A stretch of 64,000 nt of DNA from Trebonia sp963836195 (GCA_963836195.1 CAWIIX010000033.1:310001-374000); one strand, 5' to 3'; counted from the first letter of the stretch, positions 32,954-45,743 are shown. Numbers and translations: made by a program. Notes: generated by a model from the letters alone, not told the origin.

Positions 32954-35850
32954 GACGCGGCCCGGAGGCTGACGAGCTCAGAGAGCTCGCCGTCCGACAG
33001 GTCGGCGATCCAGCGTTCGCCTGACCCGATCACGGCGTCGGCGAGGTCGCGCTTTTTCTCCAGCAGAGCCGCGATCTTGTCTTCGAGGGTTCCCTCGGCG
33101 ATCAGCCGGTGAACCTGCACCGGGCGGTCCTGCCCGATCCGGTAGGCCCGGTCGGTTGCCTGATCCTCGACCGCAGGGTTCCACCAGCGGTCGTAGTGCA
33201 GCACGTGCGTCGCCCTGGTCAGGGTCAGCCCGGTGCCGCCGGCCTTGAGCGACAGCAGGAACACCGGCACGCCGCCCGCCTGGAACTCCGCCACCATCTC
33301 TTCCCTCCGCTGCACAGGCACGCCGCCGTGCAGGAAAAGCGAGCCGATCCCGCGCGCGTCGAGATGCTGCTGAAGCAGCGTCGCCATCTGGGTGTACTGG
33401 GTGAAGACGAGCATCGACTCGCCGCCGGCCAAGATCACGTCCGTGAGTTCGTCGAACAGAGCCAGTTTCCCCGAACGGCCAAGTAGTGGCCCTGGTTGCT
33501 TCAGGTACTGCGCCGGGTGGTTGCAGATCTGCTTTAGTCCTGTGAGCAGCTTGAATACCAGTCCGGCACGCTCGATGCCTGCGGTGGACGCGATCGCCTG
33601 CATCGTCTCCCTGACCATCGCCTCGTACAGCGTGACCTGTTCGGCGGTCAGCGCCACGATCTGGTCGGTCTCGGTCTTGGGCGGCAGTTCAGGCGCGATC
33701 CCTGGATCGGTCTTCTTCCGCCGCAGCAGGAACGGCCTGATCAGCGCGGCGAACCTCGCGGTGGCGTCGGCGTCCCTGTACAGCTCCACCGGCCGCGCGA
33801 TCCGGCTGGTGAACGCCTCCAGATGGCCGAGCAGGCCAGGCGTCGTCCAGTCCAGGATCGACCACAGCTCAGACAGCCTGTTCTCCACCGGGGTGCCGGT
33901 CAGCGCGATCCGCGCCGGAGCGGGGATGGCCCGCAGTTCGCGGGCGGTCCGCGAGAACGGGTTCTTCGCGTGCTGGGCCTCGTCGGCGACGACCAGGCCC
34001 CAGCCGACCTCAGCGAGCCGCTCGGAGTCGCGCAGCACCACGCCGTAGGTGACCAGGACCACCTCGTCGACGGCCAGGTCCGCCAGGTGCCGCCCGCCGC
34101 CGTGGAACCGGCGGACCGGGATCTGCGGGGCGAACCGCCGGATCTCGCGCTCCCAGGTGCCCAGCAGCGAGGCCGGGCACACCACGAGCGTCGGTCCCGC
34201 CTTGAGGTCACGCCGGTGCAGGTGCAGCGCGATGATCTGTATCGTCTTGCCCAGGCCCATGTCGTCGGCCAGGCAGCCGCCGAGCCCGGAGTCGCACATC
34301 CCGGCCAGCCACGCCAGCCCGCGCTGCTGGTAGGGCCGCAAAGTCGCGTTGAGCCCTGACGGTGGCTCGACCGCTTCCGGCTTCGACCCGATGCCCGCGA
34401 TCCGCGTGGCGAGGTCAGCCAGCGGGCCCTCGGCCGTGACCTTGACGGTCTCGCCGTCGATCTCCGCCTCGCCCGCCAACACGGCGCCGAGCGCCTCGGC
34501 GGTGCGCATCCGGGTTCGCGGCGGACGGCGCAACCGGTCAAGCAGCGCTGGGTCGAGGATCACCCAGCGGCCCCGCAGCCTGATCAGCGGCCGTTTCGCC
34601 TCCGCGAGCGCGGCGATCTCGTCGGCGTCGAGCACCGCGCCGTCGAGCGTGAGCTGCCAGCGGAATTCCATCAGCGCCGCGAGCCCGAGCCCGGCTTCGG
34701 TCAGCTGTTCAGGGGCAGGCGTCACGGCGGCCCTGAGCTCAAGGCCGTCGTCGAGCATGCTGGACGGCCACATCACCTCGATGCCGGTGCCCGCCAGAGC
34801 CTCGGCCGCCGGGCCGAGCAGGGTGGCGAGCGCGTCGTCGTCCAGGTCGATCGCCGACGGGCTGGCCTGCTCGAGCACCCGTGCGAGCGGCGGCCATACC
34901 GAAGCCCCCCGCCGCAGCGCGAGCAGCAGGTCCGTCTCCGCCTGCGGGCCGAACCTGGCGAGCACGGTCTCCGGCTGGCTCCACAGTGCGGCGGCATCCA
35001 CGATCAAGCTGGGGTCGCTGCTGCTGCGCAACTGCAGCACCAGCCGGAACCCCGGCGCAGACGGTTCTTCGCCCGACTCGTCTTCGTCCAGGTCTTCGTC
35101 TTCGTCCAGGAACGCGTCTTCGGCCAGCGCCGTCGGCACCGCCTCGATCCGCAGGCTCAGCCGCGCGCCCGCGGCCAGCCCGTCCGTGGTGTCCGCGAGC
35201 CAGTCGGCGAGGTCGCTGATACAGGTCGGCTCCGTTGAGGCGAACGCCCTCGACGCCGTGGTTCTAGGCGCTGCGGGCGACCGGGCTACCGTGTCGGCGA
35301 TCGCGTCCCACAGGTCGCGGACAAGGGCCTCAGGCGACCGCAGCCGCATCGGCCGCGAGTCGGGCACCGCCAGCGCGTGCGCAGCAGCCGGGAACGCGGC
35401 GGCCAACTCGCGCAGCCAGCTGAGATCGGACGGGTCGAGCGGCCCCGTTCGCCAGACGTCCATGTCACCCGGGCCGACCGTCGGCAGCAGCCGCCCGCGG
35501 GCCACCAGGCCCACCCCGGCGGCCGCGGCCGCTGCCCAGACCCGGACGCTGCGCCGCATCGGCAGGCTGCCGGAGGTGCTCAGCAGCAGCGGCAGCGCCT
35601 CGGCGAGCGGGATGAGCTCGGCAGAAACCATGCGCTTGCGAATCCCGTAGGTGCCGCCGGGAAAAACTAGCTCGACCCTGGCAGTACCAGGGACCGGGTT
35701 TCCTGGGACCTTTCCCCACGCGGCGAACACTCCGCGCCGGGGAATCTCGTTCGGTAGGAAGACGAGCTCACCATCTAGCACGCAACCGCACGATACCGGC
35801 CTGGCGGGGCCTACCGCCGCAACTTCGCCCGCGTGTCCCGTTTTGATCAT
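32950..35850 (-). CDS. SNF2-family DEAD/DEAH-box helicase (HelZ-like)
   Basis: The 966-residue protein has a long N-terminal region (SNF2_assoc type) and a C-terminal SNF2 motor from about residue 490. Motifs are LRPYQQRGLAWLAGM, Walker A in LADDMGLGKTIQ, LVVCPASLLGTWEREI, DEAQ (VVADEAQHAKN), LTGTPVENRLSELWSILD, then LVFTQYTQM, LSLKAGGTGLTLTRA and DRAYRIGQDRPVQVHRLI. The enzyme should use ATP to move along duplex DNA and displace proteins. The bacterial role is poorly known. It is translated ahead of the SWIM partner. The start at ATG 35850 is uncertain; no strong ribosome binding site is seen. Confidence 0.94.
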   Translation of the reverse strand: MIKTGHAGEVAAVGPARPVSCGCVLDGELVFLPNEIPRRGVFAAWGKVPGNPVPGTARVELVFPGGTYGIRKRMVSAELIPLAEALPLLLSTSGSLPMRRSVRVWAAAAAAGVGLVARGRLLPTVGPGDMDVWRTGPLDPSDLSWLRELAAAFPAAAHALAVPDSRPMRLRSPEALVRDLWDAIADTVARSPAAPRTTASRAFASTEPTCISDLADWLADTTDGLAAGARLSLRIEAVPTALAEDAFLDEDEDLDEDESGEEPSAPGFRLVLQLRSSSDPSLIVDAAALWSQPETVLARFGPQAETDLLLALRRGASVWPPLARVLEQASPSAIDLDDDALATLLGPAAEALAGTGIEVMWPSSMLDDGLELRAAVTPAPEQLTEAGLGLAALMEFRWQLTLDGAVLDADEIAALAEAKRPLIRLRGRWVILDPALLDRLRRPPRTRMRTAEALGAVLAGEAEIDGETVKVTAEGPLADLATRIAGIGSKPEAVEPPSGLNATLRPYQQRGLAWLAGMCDSGLGGCLADDMGLGKTIQIIALHLHRRDLKAGPTLVVCPASLLGTWEREIRRFAPQIPVRRFHGGGRHLADLAVDEVVLVTYGVVLRDSERLAEVGWGLVVADEAQHAKNPFSRTARELRAIPAPARIALTGTPVENRLSELWSILDWTTPGLLGHLEAFTSRIARPVELYRDADATARFAALIRPFLLRRKKTDPGIAPELPPKTETDQIVALTAEQVTLYEAMVRETMQAIASTAGIERAGLVFKLLTGLKQICNHPAQYLKQPGPLLGRSGKLALFDELTDVILAGGESMLVFTQYTQMATLLQQHLDARGIGSLFLHGGVPVQRREEMVAEFQAGGVPVFLLSLKAGGTGLTLTRATHVLHYDRWWNPAVEDQATDRAYRIGQDRPVQVHRLIAEGTLEDKIAALLEKKRDLADAVIGSGERWIADLSDGELSELVSLRAAS

Positions 35851-36002
35851 GAATAGGGTTTCTGGCCCACATTACGTGACGGCGGTCGCTTCGACGTGCC
35901 AAAAGCGCTTTTCGGTCCGCTCTTACCTGCCAAAATGCGCATTCGGCACGTTGGGGTGGTGCCACTGGGGCGACCTGAGCCCCGCCGCCGGACAATAGCC
36001 TC

Positions 36003-36773
36003 GTGGCAAGGCGCATGACCATCAGGACGGCTGCGGCGGCTGGTGTCGCCGGGCCAGCCGTGTTCACTGGCGCGTGGATCGTCGGCTCGCTACGCCAGAC
36101 CGGGTACGGCGCGACCGAGGTGCAGATCAGCGGCCTGGCCGCGCCGGATGCCAGGGACCCGTGGACCATGATCGCCGGATTCCTTGTGCTCGGCGGATGC
36201 GCCGTGGCCTTCGGCGAGGCACTGCACCAGGCGATCGGCGGTCCGGCGCCCCGACTGATCCAGGGCGCCGGCGTTCTGACCATCGCGGCCGGCCTGCTTC
36301 GCCGCGACCACATGCTGCTTGAGTCCGGGCCCGTCTCCTGGCACAACCAGGCGCACAACGTGGTGAGCGCCGTCATCTACGTGGATCTCGTCATCGCGCA
36401 GGCGGTGGCGGCCCGCGCGTTCGCCCGCGACGCCGCGTGGAAACCGTGGCGCCGCTTGCTGACCGCTAGCGCCGCGGCGACCACCGTGCTCCTGATCGCG
36501 TATGGCGCGAATTCCTCCGAACCCGCGGCGGGCCTGCTCCAACGGGTCGCCGTCACCCTCCCGCTCGCGGCTATCGCCGCGCTCTCGGTCCGCCTCGCCA
36601 GCCCGCGAGAACCCGCCGCCCCCGCGACGTGCCGCAATCGCTCCCCCTCACCAGACTCCCCGAGGCCGCAAGCTGAAGACCCGGCACCGGACGCGCGAGC
36701 CCCGCGTGTCCGAGTCAGTGGAAGCTGCCGGAGTAACCCCCGGTCCGTTCGGGATAACTTTGATTTTCTTTAG
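36003..36773 (+). CDS. DUF998-family membrane protein
   Basis: The DUF998 pattern is seen in GVAGPAVFTGAWIVGSLRQTGYGATEVQISGLAA, here split as GVAGPAVFTGAWIVGSL, then RQTGYGATEVQISGLAA, with about six membrane spans to residue 200 (WTMIAGFLVLGGCAVAFG, VVSAVIYVDLVIAQAVAA, VAVTLPLAAIAALSVRL). Function of the family is not established. The last 20 or so residues (VRVSGSCRSNPRSVRDNFDFL region) are encoded inside a copy of the dispersed intergenic repeat, so the natural end may have been lost. The GTG start has GACAAT six bases upstream and may be leaderless. Confidence 0.75.
   Translation: MARRMTIRTAAAAGVAGPAVFTGAWIVGSLRQTGYGATEVQISGLAAPDARDPWTMIAGFLVLGGCAVAFGEALHQAIGGPAPRLIQGAGVLTIAAGLLRRDHMLLESGPVSWHNQAHNVVSAVIYVDLVIAQAVAARAFARDAAWKPWRRLLTASAAATTVLLIAYGANSSEPAAGLLQRVAVTLPLAAIAALSVRLASPREPAAPATCRNRSPSPDSPRPQAEDPAPDARAPRVRVSGSCRSNPRSVRDNFDFL
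36706..36770 (+). repeat. Dispersed GGTCCGTTCG repeat, copy 3
   Basis: GTCCGAGT, CAGTGGAAGCTG, CCGGAGTAACCCCCGGTCC, GTTCGGGATAA and the tail TTTGATTTTCTT match the copy at 30691 nearly end to end. It overlaps the 3' end of the DUF998 gene. Confidence 0.6.
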
Positions 36774-36788
36774 GACGGGCTAGCCGAT

Positions 36789-37022
36789 TCAGAGGCCGTT
36801 GTCGGCGAGGATCTTCATGAGGTTGCGCTTGCGCTTCTGGGACGCGCGCAGCACTGTCAGGTACTGGCGGAACTCGCCGGGGGTGCCGAGGGCCTCGTGG
36901 CAGGCGCGGGCCGAGAGCAGGAGCCTCGCCATCTGGTGGTACACATTGTCGCCGGTCTGCTCCGTGAGCGGCTTGATGGCCTTGAGATAGACGGCGAGGG
37001 CGTCGGCGGGGCGGGTGACGAT
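36789..37022 (-). pseudogene. C-terminal remnant, resembles SWIM-type protein tail
   Basis: The minus strand encodes 77 residues ending in TGA: ALAVYLKAIKPLTEQTGDNV, then MARLLLSARACHEALG, FRQYLTVLRASQKRKR and NLMKILADNGL. The frame is closed upstream by TAG at 37023-37025 and no start codon gives a full domain. The sequence looks like the conserved C-terminus of large SWIM zinc-finger proteins, so the 5' part of a gene has been lost here. It abuts the promoter of the next gene and lies 16 bases after a dispersed repeat. Confidence 0.6.
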
Positions 37023-37041
37023 CTACGCCGCCCCAGGCGAT

Positions 37042-37047
37042 TACCGT
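37042..37047 (+). promoter_or_regulatory. Leaderless -10 (TACCGT) of the Lsr2-like gene
   Basis: TACCGT ends 6 bases before the ATG at 37054; there is no ribosome binding site. Confidence 0.45.
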
Positions 37048-37053
37048 GGTTGC

Positions 37054-37434
37054 ATGGTGTCGCGTCCAGTTCGCCCACCCGTGGGCTTGTTCGATAACCC
37101 GGTCCGTGTCTTCAGCCTGGACGAGCTCGCGCAGACCGTGCGCGCGTTGGAGCGGACACGGCCCGGCCTGACAGTGGAAGAGCTAGCCAGCTCGGTGTTC
37201 GCTGAGCTCGCGATGAAGCGCACACGGCGTGCCGAGGAACTCGTCGCCGAGGCCATCCGGATGGCGCGGACGCGCCCGCCGCGCGCCGAGATCACCGGGT
37301 CGCGGTGGCAAGCCAGCACCCAGGAGGTCAGAGACTGGGCCGTCGGCGCGAGCTTCGAGGTGGACACTGACGGCAGCATTCCGGAACAGGCGATCACGGC
37401 ATACAACGAGACGCATCCCGACCGGCCTTACTGA
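37054..37434 (+). CDS. Protein with Lsr2-like C-terminal DNA-binding domain
   Basis: The ATG at 37054 is set by the leaderless promoter. The 126-residue product begins with a helical segment (VRVFSLDELAQTVRALERTR) and a second helix pair (VEELASSVFAELAMKRTRRA). Its C-terminus TQEVRDWAVGASFEVDTDGS then IPEQAITAYNETH follows the Lsr2 pattern of a W-A-x-x-x-G ... G-x-I-P ... A-Y helix pair. The key RGR hook of Lsr2 that enters the minor groove reads TDG here, so AT-binding may differ. It is a nucleoid or regulatory protein by inference. Confidence 0.65.
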   Translation: MVSRPVRPPVGLFDNPVRVFSLDELAQTVRALERTRPGLTVEELASSVFAELAMKRTRRAEELVAEAIRMARTRPPRAEITGSRWQASTQEVRDWAVGASFEVDTDGSIPEQAITAYNETHPDRPY

Positions 37435-37638
37435 ACCGTTCTCTCGGAAGTTATAGGTTGGCTCGCCGCTCGGACGTTGCGCATGCGGTCCTCGATGACA
37501 AGCGGCAGGGCCTGTGGCCGGCCTGCCCGAGTCGCTCGAGGATGAGGGAGTCAGCCCGGTCCACCCCACGCCGGACTGACCCCGGAATGTCGGACCCCCG
37601 CCTTAGAGTTGAAACACGAGACAAGGGGAGGTGGCATC

Positions 37639-39750
<2,112 letters not shown>

Positions 39751-39791
39751 TCAGCCCGTCTGACGGCGGCCCCGGCCGCGAAAGCGCGATG

Positions 39792-39805
39792 CCCGCTATA
39801 GCGGG
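39792..39805. terminator. Palindrome downstream of uvrB
   Basis: CCCGCTATAGCGGG is a perfect 14-base palindrome followed by ATTTGT. It could end the uvrB transcript or act as an operator for the next gene. Confidence 0.35.
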
Positions 39806-39818
39806 ATTTGTCGGGCGG

Positions 39819-39824
39819 TAGAGT
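39819..39824 (+). promoter_or_regulatory. Leaderless -10 (TAGAGT) of the acetyltransferase gene
   Basis: TAGAGT ends exactly 7 bases before the ATG at 39832, with no Shine-Dalgarno sequence. Confidence 0.5.
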
Positions 39825-39831
39825 CCTCGCG

Positions 39832-40852
39832 ATGGTCGCGCCGAACCCCTTGCGGCGCGCCTGCTGGAGGTGGCACATGCCGTGGGTGGTCCGCGAGGCG
39901 GTGCGCGACATCAACCGCGCCGTCGGCCGGCGCTGGCATGCCATTGACCCGCTGCTGCCCGACCCGATGACGCTGCCGGCCGGCTGCGGCGAGCCGCTCG
40001 TGGTCAGCGCCGACAACGGCCGCGTGGCCGGCCTCGGGGTCTGCGTGCACCAGCACATCGGGCCCGACTCGCTCAACCAGACCTGGGGCGCCGCCGACCG
40101 CTTCACCCTGGTCCCGAGGCTGGCCGGCCCGGACGTGGCCGCGCCGGCCGACCAGCTCCTCGCCCAGTGGCGCGACCACCTGGCCGGGATCGGCGCGACC
40201 AGGGGACCGGACACCTCGGCCGGCGTGGTCTGGCCGAGCCTGGACGTCACCGGCATCCGCGCCCTGCTCAGGCACGGCCTCCAGCCGCTGACGGTGATCG
40301 CCGCCAGGACCCGGCCGAGTTCCGCCGGGCTGTCGAGCGGCCCGCCCCGTGGCGCCCACGGCGTCACCATCCGCGTCGGCCGGCCCGGCCGACGAGGAGC
40401 AGGTACTCGACCTGGAACTACGACTGATCCGCTACGACATGCAGTTCGGCGGACCGGTCTGGCGGGCGAGCACCGCCCGGCTGGTGCGAGACGAGATCCG
40501 CACCAGCCTGGCCCGCCCGGTGTCCAGGACGTGGCTGGCCGAGCGGAACGGCCGCGCGGTCGGCCTGCTGGTCGCGCAGTCGCCGCAGGAGGCCGGCTGG
40601 ATCGCCGGGATGACGAGCGCGGCCGGGGCGGCGTACCTGCAGACGATGATCGTCGATCAGGCCGAGCGCGGCACCGGGATCGGCGCCGCCCTGGTCAGGC
40701 ACCTGCACGCACGGCTCGACGGCGGCGGCGTCGACGTCACGCTGCTGCACCACAGCCAGGTCAACCCGCTGTCGGCCCCGTTCTGGTACCGGATGGGCTA
40801 CCGGCCGCTGTGGACGAGCTGGGAGGCCCGCCCCGCCAGCGCGCTGCGGTGA
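39832..40852 (+). CDS. GNAT-type acetyltransferase, one apparent frameshift
   Basis: The first frame runs from ATG 39832 to about 40385 and the second from there to the TGA at 40850. Removing one base near GTCGGCCGGCCCGG gives a 339-residue protein. The C-terminal half is a GNAT domain: AYLQTMIVDQAERGTGIGAALVRHLHARL contains the acetyl-CoA loop (RGTGIG), and NPLSAPFWYRMGYRPLW the final strand. The N-terminal half (HAIDPLLPDPMTLPAGCGEP, VAGLGVCVHQHIGPDSLNQT) looks like a degenerate second GNAT-like domain. Substrate unknown. The break is probably a sequence error since both sides show normal coding character. Confidence 0.75.
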
Positions 40853-40951
40853 CGCCGGCCGAGGGCAAGGGCCGAGGGCAAGGGCAGAGGCCGGGACGCA
40901 AACCTGGACGTAACCTGACGACTCGCTGAGCCTGCGATAACAGCGGGCGCG

Positions 40952-40957
40952 TAAAGT
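40952..40957 (+). promoter_or_regulatory. Leaderless -10 (TAAAGT) of the DMT transporter gene
   Basis: TAAAGT ends exactly 7 bases before the ATG at 40965; this sets the start three codons inside the longer frame. Confidence 0.5.
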
Positions 40958-40964
40958 GGGACCC

Positions 40965-41876
40965 ATGCTGATCAGCCTGATCGCAGCCCTGGTCGCGGCG
41001 CTCTGCTACGGCGTGGCCTCGGTCATGCAGGCGATCGCCGTCCGCGAGGCCAGCAATCGGGCCGGGCTGACCGGGGTTGACCCCGGACTGGTGCCGAGGC
41101 TGCTGCACCAGTGGCGGTTCGTGGCCAGCGTCGCCATCGACACCCTCGGCTTCCTCGCCCAGCTGATCGCGCTGCAGCGGCTGCCGCTGTTCGCCGTCCA
41201 GGCCATCGTGGCCGCCAACCTCGCGGTCATCGCGGTGCTCGCCAGCGTGGTGATCGGGGTCTCGCTCTCGTGGCGGGAGTGGCTCGCGGTGACCGGCGTC
41301 GTCGCCGGGGTCGGCCTGCTCGGCTCGTCGGCCGGGGCCGAGGGCGCCCATCAGGCGGGCGCAGTCTTCAAGATCGCCCTCATCGTGGCGACGGCGGTGC
41401 TCGGCGTCTGCGGCCTGATCGCCGCACGCCTGCGCAACCCCGCCCGCACGCTTGCGCTCGGCACCGTCGCCGGGCTCGGCTACGGCGTGCTCGGCTGCGC
41501 CGCGCGGGTGCTGACCGGCTTCGAGCCGCTGACGCTGATCCGCGACCCGGCCGCCTACGCGGTGGTGGCGGGCGGCCTGATCTCGTTCGTGTTCTACACC
41601 ACCGCCCTCGAGGGCGGCAGCGTCACCGTCGCCACCGCCGCGGTAGTGCTGGCGGAGACGCTCCCGCCCGCGCTGATCGGCGTGATCTTCCTCGGCGACA
41701 CCACCAGGCGCGGCCTCGCGCCGGTGGCGGTCATCGGCTTCGTGATCGCGGTGGCGAGCGCGCTCGCGCTCGCCCGGTTCGGCGAAGCGGGGCAGGAAAC
41801 GCCTGGTCATCCGGTCGGCGACGGCCCCAGTCGGCCCACCGGTCACCCCGGCCAGCAAGCGACCGCGAGCGGCTGA
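40965..41876 (+). CDS. DMT/EamA-type membrane transporter
   Basis: This 303-residue protein has about nine to ten hydrophobic spans, including LISLIAALVAALCYGVASVM, FAVQAIVAANLAVIAVLASVV and VATAAVVLAETLPPALIGVIF. The two-fold repeat pattern, with GVASVMQA early and an ETLPPALIG motif near the end of the second half, is that of the drug/metabolite transporter superfamily. It should export or import a small molecule across the cytoplasmic membrane; the substrate is unknown. The C-terminal 35 residues are polar and disordered. It begins at a leaderless ATG and precedes pyrG. Confidence 0.85.
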   Translation: MLISLIAALVAALCYGVASVMQAIAVREASNRAGLTGVDPGLVPRLLHQWRFVASVAIDTLGFLAQLIALQRLPLFAVQAIVAANLAVIAVLASVVIGVSLSWREWLAVTGVVAGVGLLGSSAGAEGAHQAGAVFKIALIVATAVLGVCGLIAARLRNPARTLALGTVAGLGYGVLGCAARVLTGFEPLTLIRDPAAYAVVAGGLISFVFYTTALEGGSVTVATAAVVLAETLPPALIGVIFLGDTTRRGLAPVAVIGFVIAVASALALARFGEAGQETPGHPVGDGPSRPTGHPGQQATASG

Positions 41877-41935
41877 CCGCGAAAAGTAAAGAAGTTACTT
41901 AGGGCTGCCGGTCCGGTTATGCGCCCGTGACGTGT

Positions 41936-41941
41936 TATTCT
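41936..41941 (+). promoter_or_regulatory. Candidate extended -10 of pyrG (TGTTATTCT)
   Basis: TATTCT with TG one base upstream lies 24 bases before the ATG at 41966, which supports that start rather than the in-frame GTG at 41927. Confidence 0.4.
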
Positions 41942-41965
41942 GGTGGCCCGTGGACCTGCGGCTTT

Positions 41966-43702
<1,737 letters not shown>

Positions 43703-43703
43703 T

Positions 43704-44312
43704 GTGGAAGACACCCAGGAAAGCTGGCCCGTAGCCGCGACCGAGCCCCTGCTCAAGCACTGGCTCCTGACGGTGCGCTCCGACAAAGTTCAAATGCCAG
43801 ACAAGAATTTTGCCGAACGGACCGTGGTTTCCCACCCTGGCGCGGTGGCCGTGGTGACGCTGGACGACGCCAGCCGGGTGCTGATGATCAGGCAGTACCG
43901 GCACCCGGTCGGGTACCAGCTGTGGGAGATCCCGGCCGGCCTGCGCGACGCCGCGGGCGAGCCGCCGCTGGAGACGGCGCGCCGCGAGCTGTTCGAGGAG
44001 ACCGGCTACCGGGCGCGGGAGTGGCACGTGCTCATCGACTACTTCACCTCGCCCGGCTTCACCACCGAGCGGCTCCGGATCTACCTGGCCCGCGGCGTCG
44101 AGCAGGCCAAGGACGACCCCGGCCCCGCCTACGTCCGCCACCACGAGGAGAAGTACCTGATCCAGCAGTGGGTCCCGCTCGACGACGCGGTCCGCCTCGC
44201 CTTCGCGGGCAAGCTTCACAACAGCTCCGCCATCACCGGCGTCCTCGCCGCCCAGTCAGCCCAGGCAACCGACTTCAGCAACCTCCGCCCCGCCAACGCC
44301 CCCGAACCCTAA
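43704..44312 (+). CDS. NUDIX hydrolase, ADP-ribose pyrophosphatase type
   Basis: The 202-residue protein starts one base after the pyrG stop codon. The NUDIX box Gx5Ex7REUxEExGU lies at GLRDAAGEPPLETARRELFE then ETGY, with the catalytic glutamates in place. The preceding ALVTLDDAS-like segment (AVVTLDDASRVLMIRQYRHP) and GYQLWEIPAG are typical of ADP-ribose pyrophosphatases. It hydrolyses a nucleoside diphosphate linked to another group in the cytoplasm. The order pyrG, NUDIX, xerD matches Rv1699-Rv1701 of M. tuberculosis. Confidence 0.93.
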   Translation: MEDTQESWPVAATEPLLKHWLLTVRSDKVQMPDKNFAERTVVSHPGAVAVVTLDDASRVLMIRQYRHPVGYQLWEIPAGLRDAAGEPPLETARRELFEETGYRAREWHVLIDYFTSPGFTTERLRIYLARGVEQAKDDPGPAYVRHHEEKYLIQQWVPLDDAVRLAFAGKLHNSSAITGVLAAQSAQATDFSNLRPANAPEP

Positions 44313-44745
44313 CCCGCCCCGCCCGCCCCGCCATGCCCCCCTCCCCGTCCCCCCCGCCGCCCCCGGGCCGCAGCCCCGCCGGCCCCGCCGTGCCCGTGCC
44401 TCCCACCCGACCCCCGGGCCGTAGCCCCGCCCGCGGCGCCGTGCCCGTGCCTCCCACCCGACCCCCGGGCCGTAGCCCCGCCCGCGGCGCCCTGCCGACC
44501 GTTCCTCGTCGCGCCGCCGCCCCCGGCGCCTACCCCCAGCCGCCGGGGCCCTCGGTCCAGCCAACTTCCTGCTTCCCACCCGTCCCACCTGACTCCCCAG
44601 GCCTAAAGATCATGGAAACTTTTTTCTTGACGAAGGAAAATCGTCTTATACGCACGAAAATCCTTCGCGATAAGAAAAGTCTTCGTGATCATGAGCCCCT
44701 GCGTCGAGGTCAGGCCCGCGCGGAACAGCAATCGCCGGTGCCGAA
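44313..44745. other. Non-coding region before xerD: repeat and AT-rich island
   Basis: No gene is credible here. The first half is an extremely C-rich tract with a 51-bp tandem repeat. The second (about 44600-44695) is AT-rich with inverted repeats GACGA/TCGTC, GAAGGA/TCCTTC and CACGAA/TTCGTG. The abrupt compositional change is unusual for the window. Confidence 0.65.
44360..44491. repeat. 51-bp tandem repeat, 2.6 copies
   Basis: Copies at 44360-44410 and 44411-44461, then a partial copy to 44491. The second and third copies are identical over their shared length; the first differs at a few bases. It is non-coding. Confidence 0.85.
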
Positions 44746-45688
44746 GTGGTGAGCGTTGCGGACGGGGCGCGCGGTTACCTGCAGTACCTCGTCGTGGAGC
44801 GCGGGCTGGCGGCCAACACCGTCGAGTCGTACCGGCGCGACCTCAACCGGTACGCCGAGGTCCTCGCGGCGCTGGGTAAGACCGAGCTCGGCGACGTCAC
44901 CGCGGTCGACGTGGCCGAGTTCCGGGCCGCGCTGCACACCGGCGACGACGATCACCCGCCGCTCGCCACCAGCTCGGTCGGGCGCGCGGTGGTCGCGGTC
45001 CGCGGGCTGCACGCGTTCGCGCGCGCCCAGGGCATGACCGTCGACGACCCCGCCCGGGAGGTCGCGCCGCCCTCGCCGCCGCGGCGGCTGCCCAAGGCGA
45101 TCACCGTCGACGAGATCGAGCGGCTGCTCGATGCGGCCGGGTCAACCGACGATCCCGATCCGCGGGTGCTGCGCGACCGCGCTTTGCTTGAGTTCCTCTA
45201 CGGGACCGGGGCGCGGATCTCCGAGGTGACCGGGCTTGACGTCGACGACCTCGACCACCTGGCGCGGGACCCGGCCGTCAGGCTCACCGGCAAGGGCGGC
45301 AAGCAGCGCTTCGTTCCCGTCGGCAGCTACGCGGTCCGCGCGCTCGACGCCTACCTGGTGCGCGGGCGTCCGGCCCTGGCCGCCGCCGCCGTCCGGCGGT
45401 CGTCACCGGCCGTCTTCCTCAACGCCCGGGGCGGCCGGGCTCACCCGGCAGGGCGCGTGGGGAGTGCTACGCGAAGCCGCGGTCCGTTCGGGGAAACCCG
45501 ATGTTTCACCCCACACCCTGCGGCACTCCTTCGCCACCCACCTCCTCGACGGGGGCGCCGACATCCGGGTCGTCCAGGAATTGCTCGGACACGCCTCCGT
45601 CACCACGACGCAGGTCTACACTCTGATAACGGTGGACAAGCTTCGAGAGGTGTACGCCGCCGCGCATCCGCGCGCTCTGGGGGGCTAG
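44746..45688 (+). CDS. xerD: Tyrosine recombinase XerD, one apparent frameshift
   Basis: The N-terminal core-binding domain (YLQYLVVERGLAANTVESYR) and catalytic domain are complete across two frames. Catalytic residues are Arg in GTGARISEVTG, Lys in GKGGKQR, His-x-x-Arg in HTLRHSF, His in LLGHASV and Tyr in TQVYTLI. The frame changes near CGGCCGGGCTC (about 45432-45440); removing one G gives the expected RLTRQGAWGVL and a 313-residue protein. XerD resolves chromosome dimers at dif with XerC. The gene is near-essential and everything beyond the break is intact, so this is most likely a sequence error. It precedes parA as in other actinobacteria. Confidence 0.92.
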
Positions 45689-45743
45689 AGGCGCTGCCGG
45701 GGGCGGTTGAGTAGGAAATCTCCGGTGTTAACGGCGCGTTGGC

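Noticed and set aside
36857..37078. Minus-strand Ser/Pro/Arg-rich open frame
   Set aside because: It is out of frame with the recognisable remnant at 36789-37022 and shows no coding character.
43816..43835. Inverted copy of the dispersed repeat in the NUDIX gene
   Set aside because: It lies within conserved coding sequence and only the 11-base core matches.
45478..45500. Further copy of the dispersed GGTCCGTTCG repeat
   Set aside because: The match is inside conserved XerD coding sequence (REAAVRSGKPDV) and lacks the flanking blocks, so it is coincidence.
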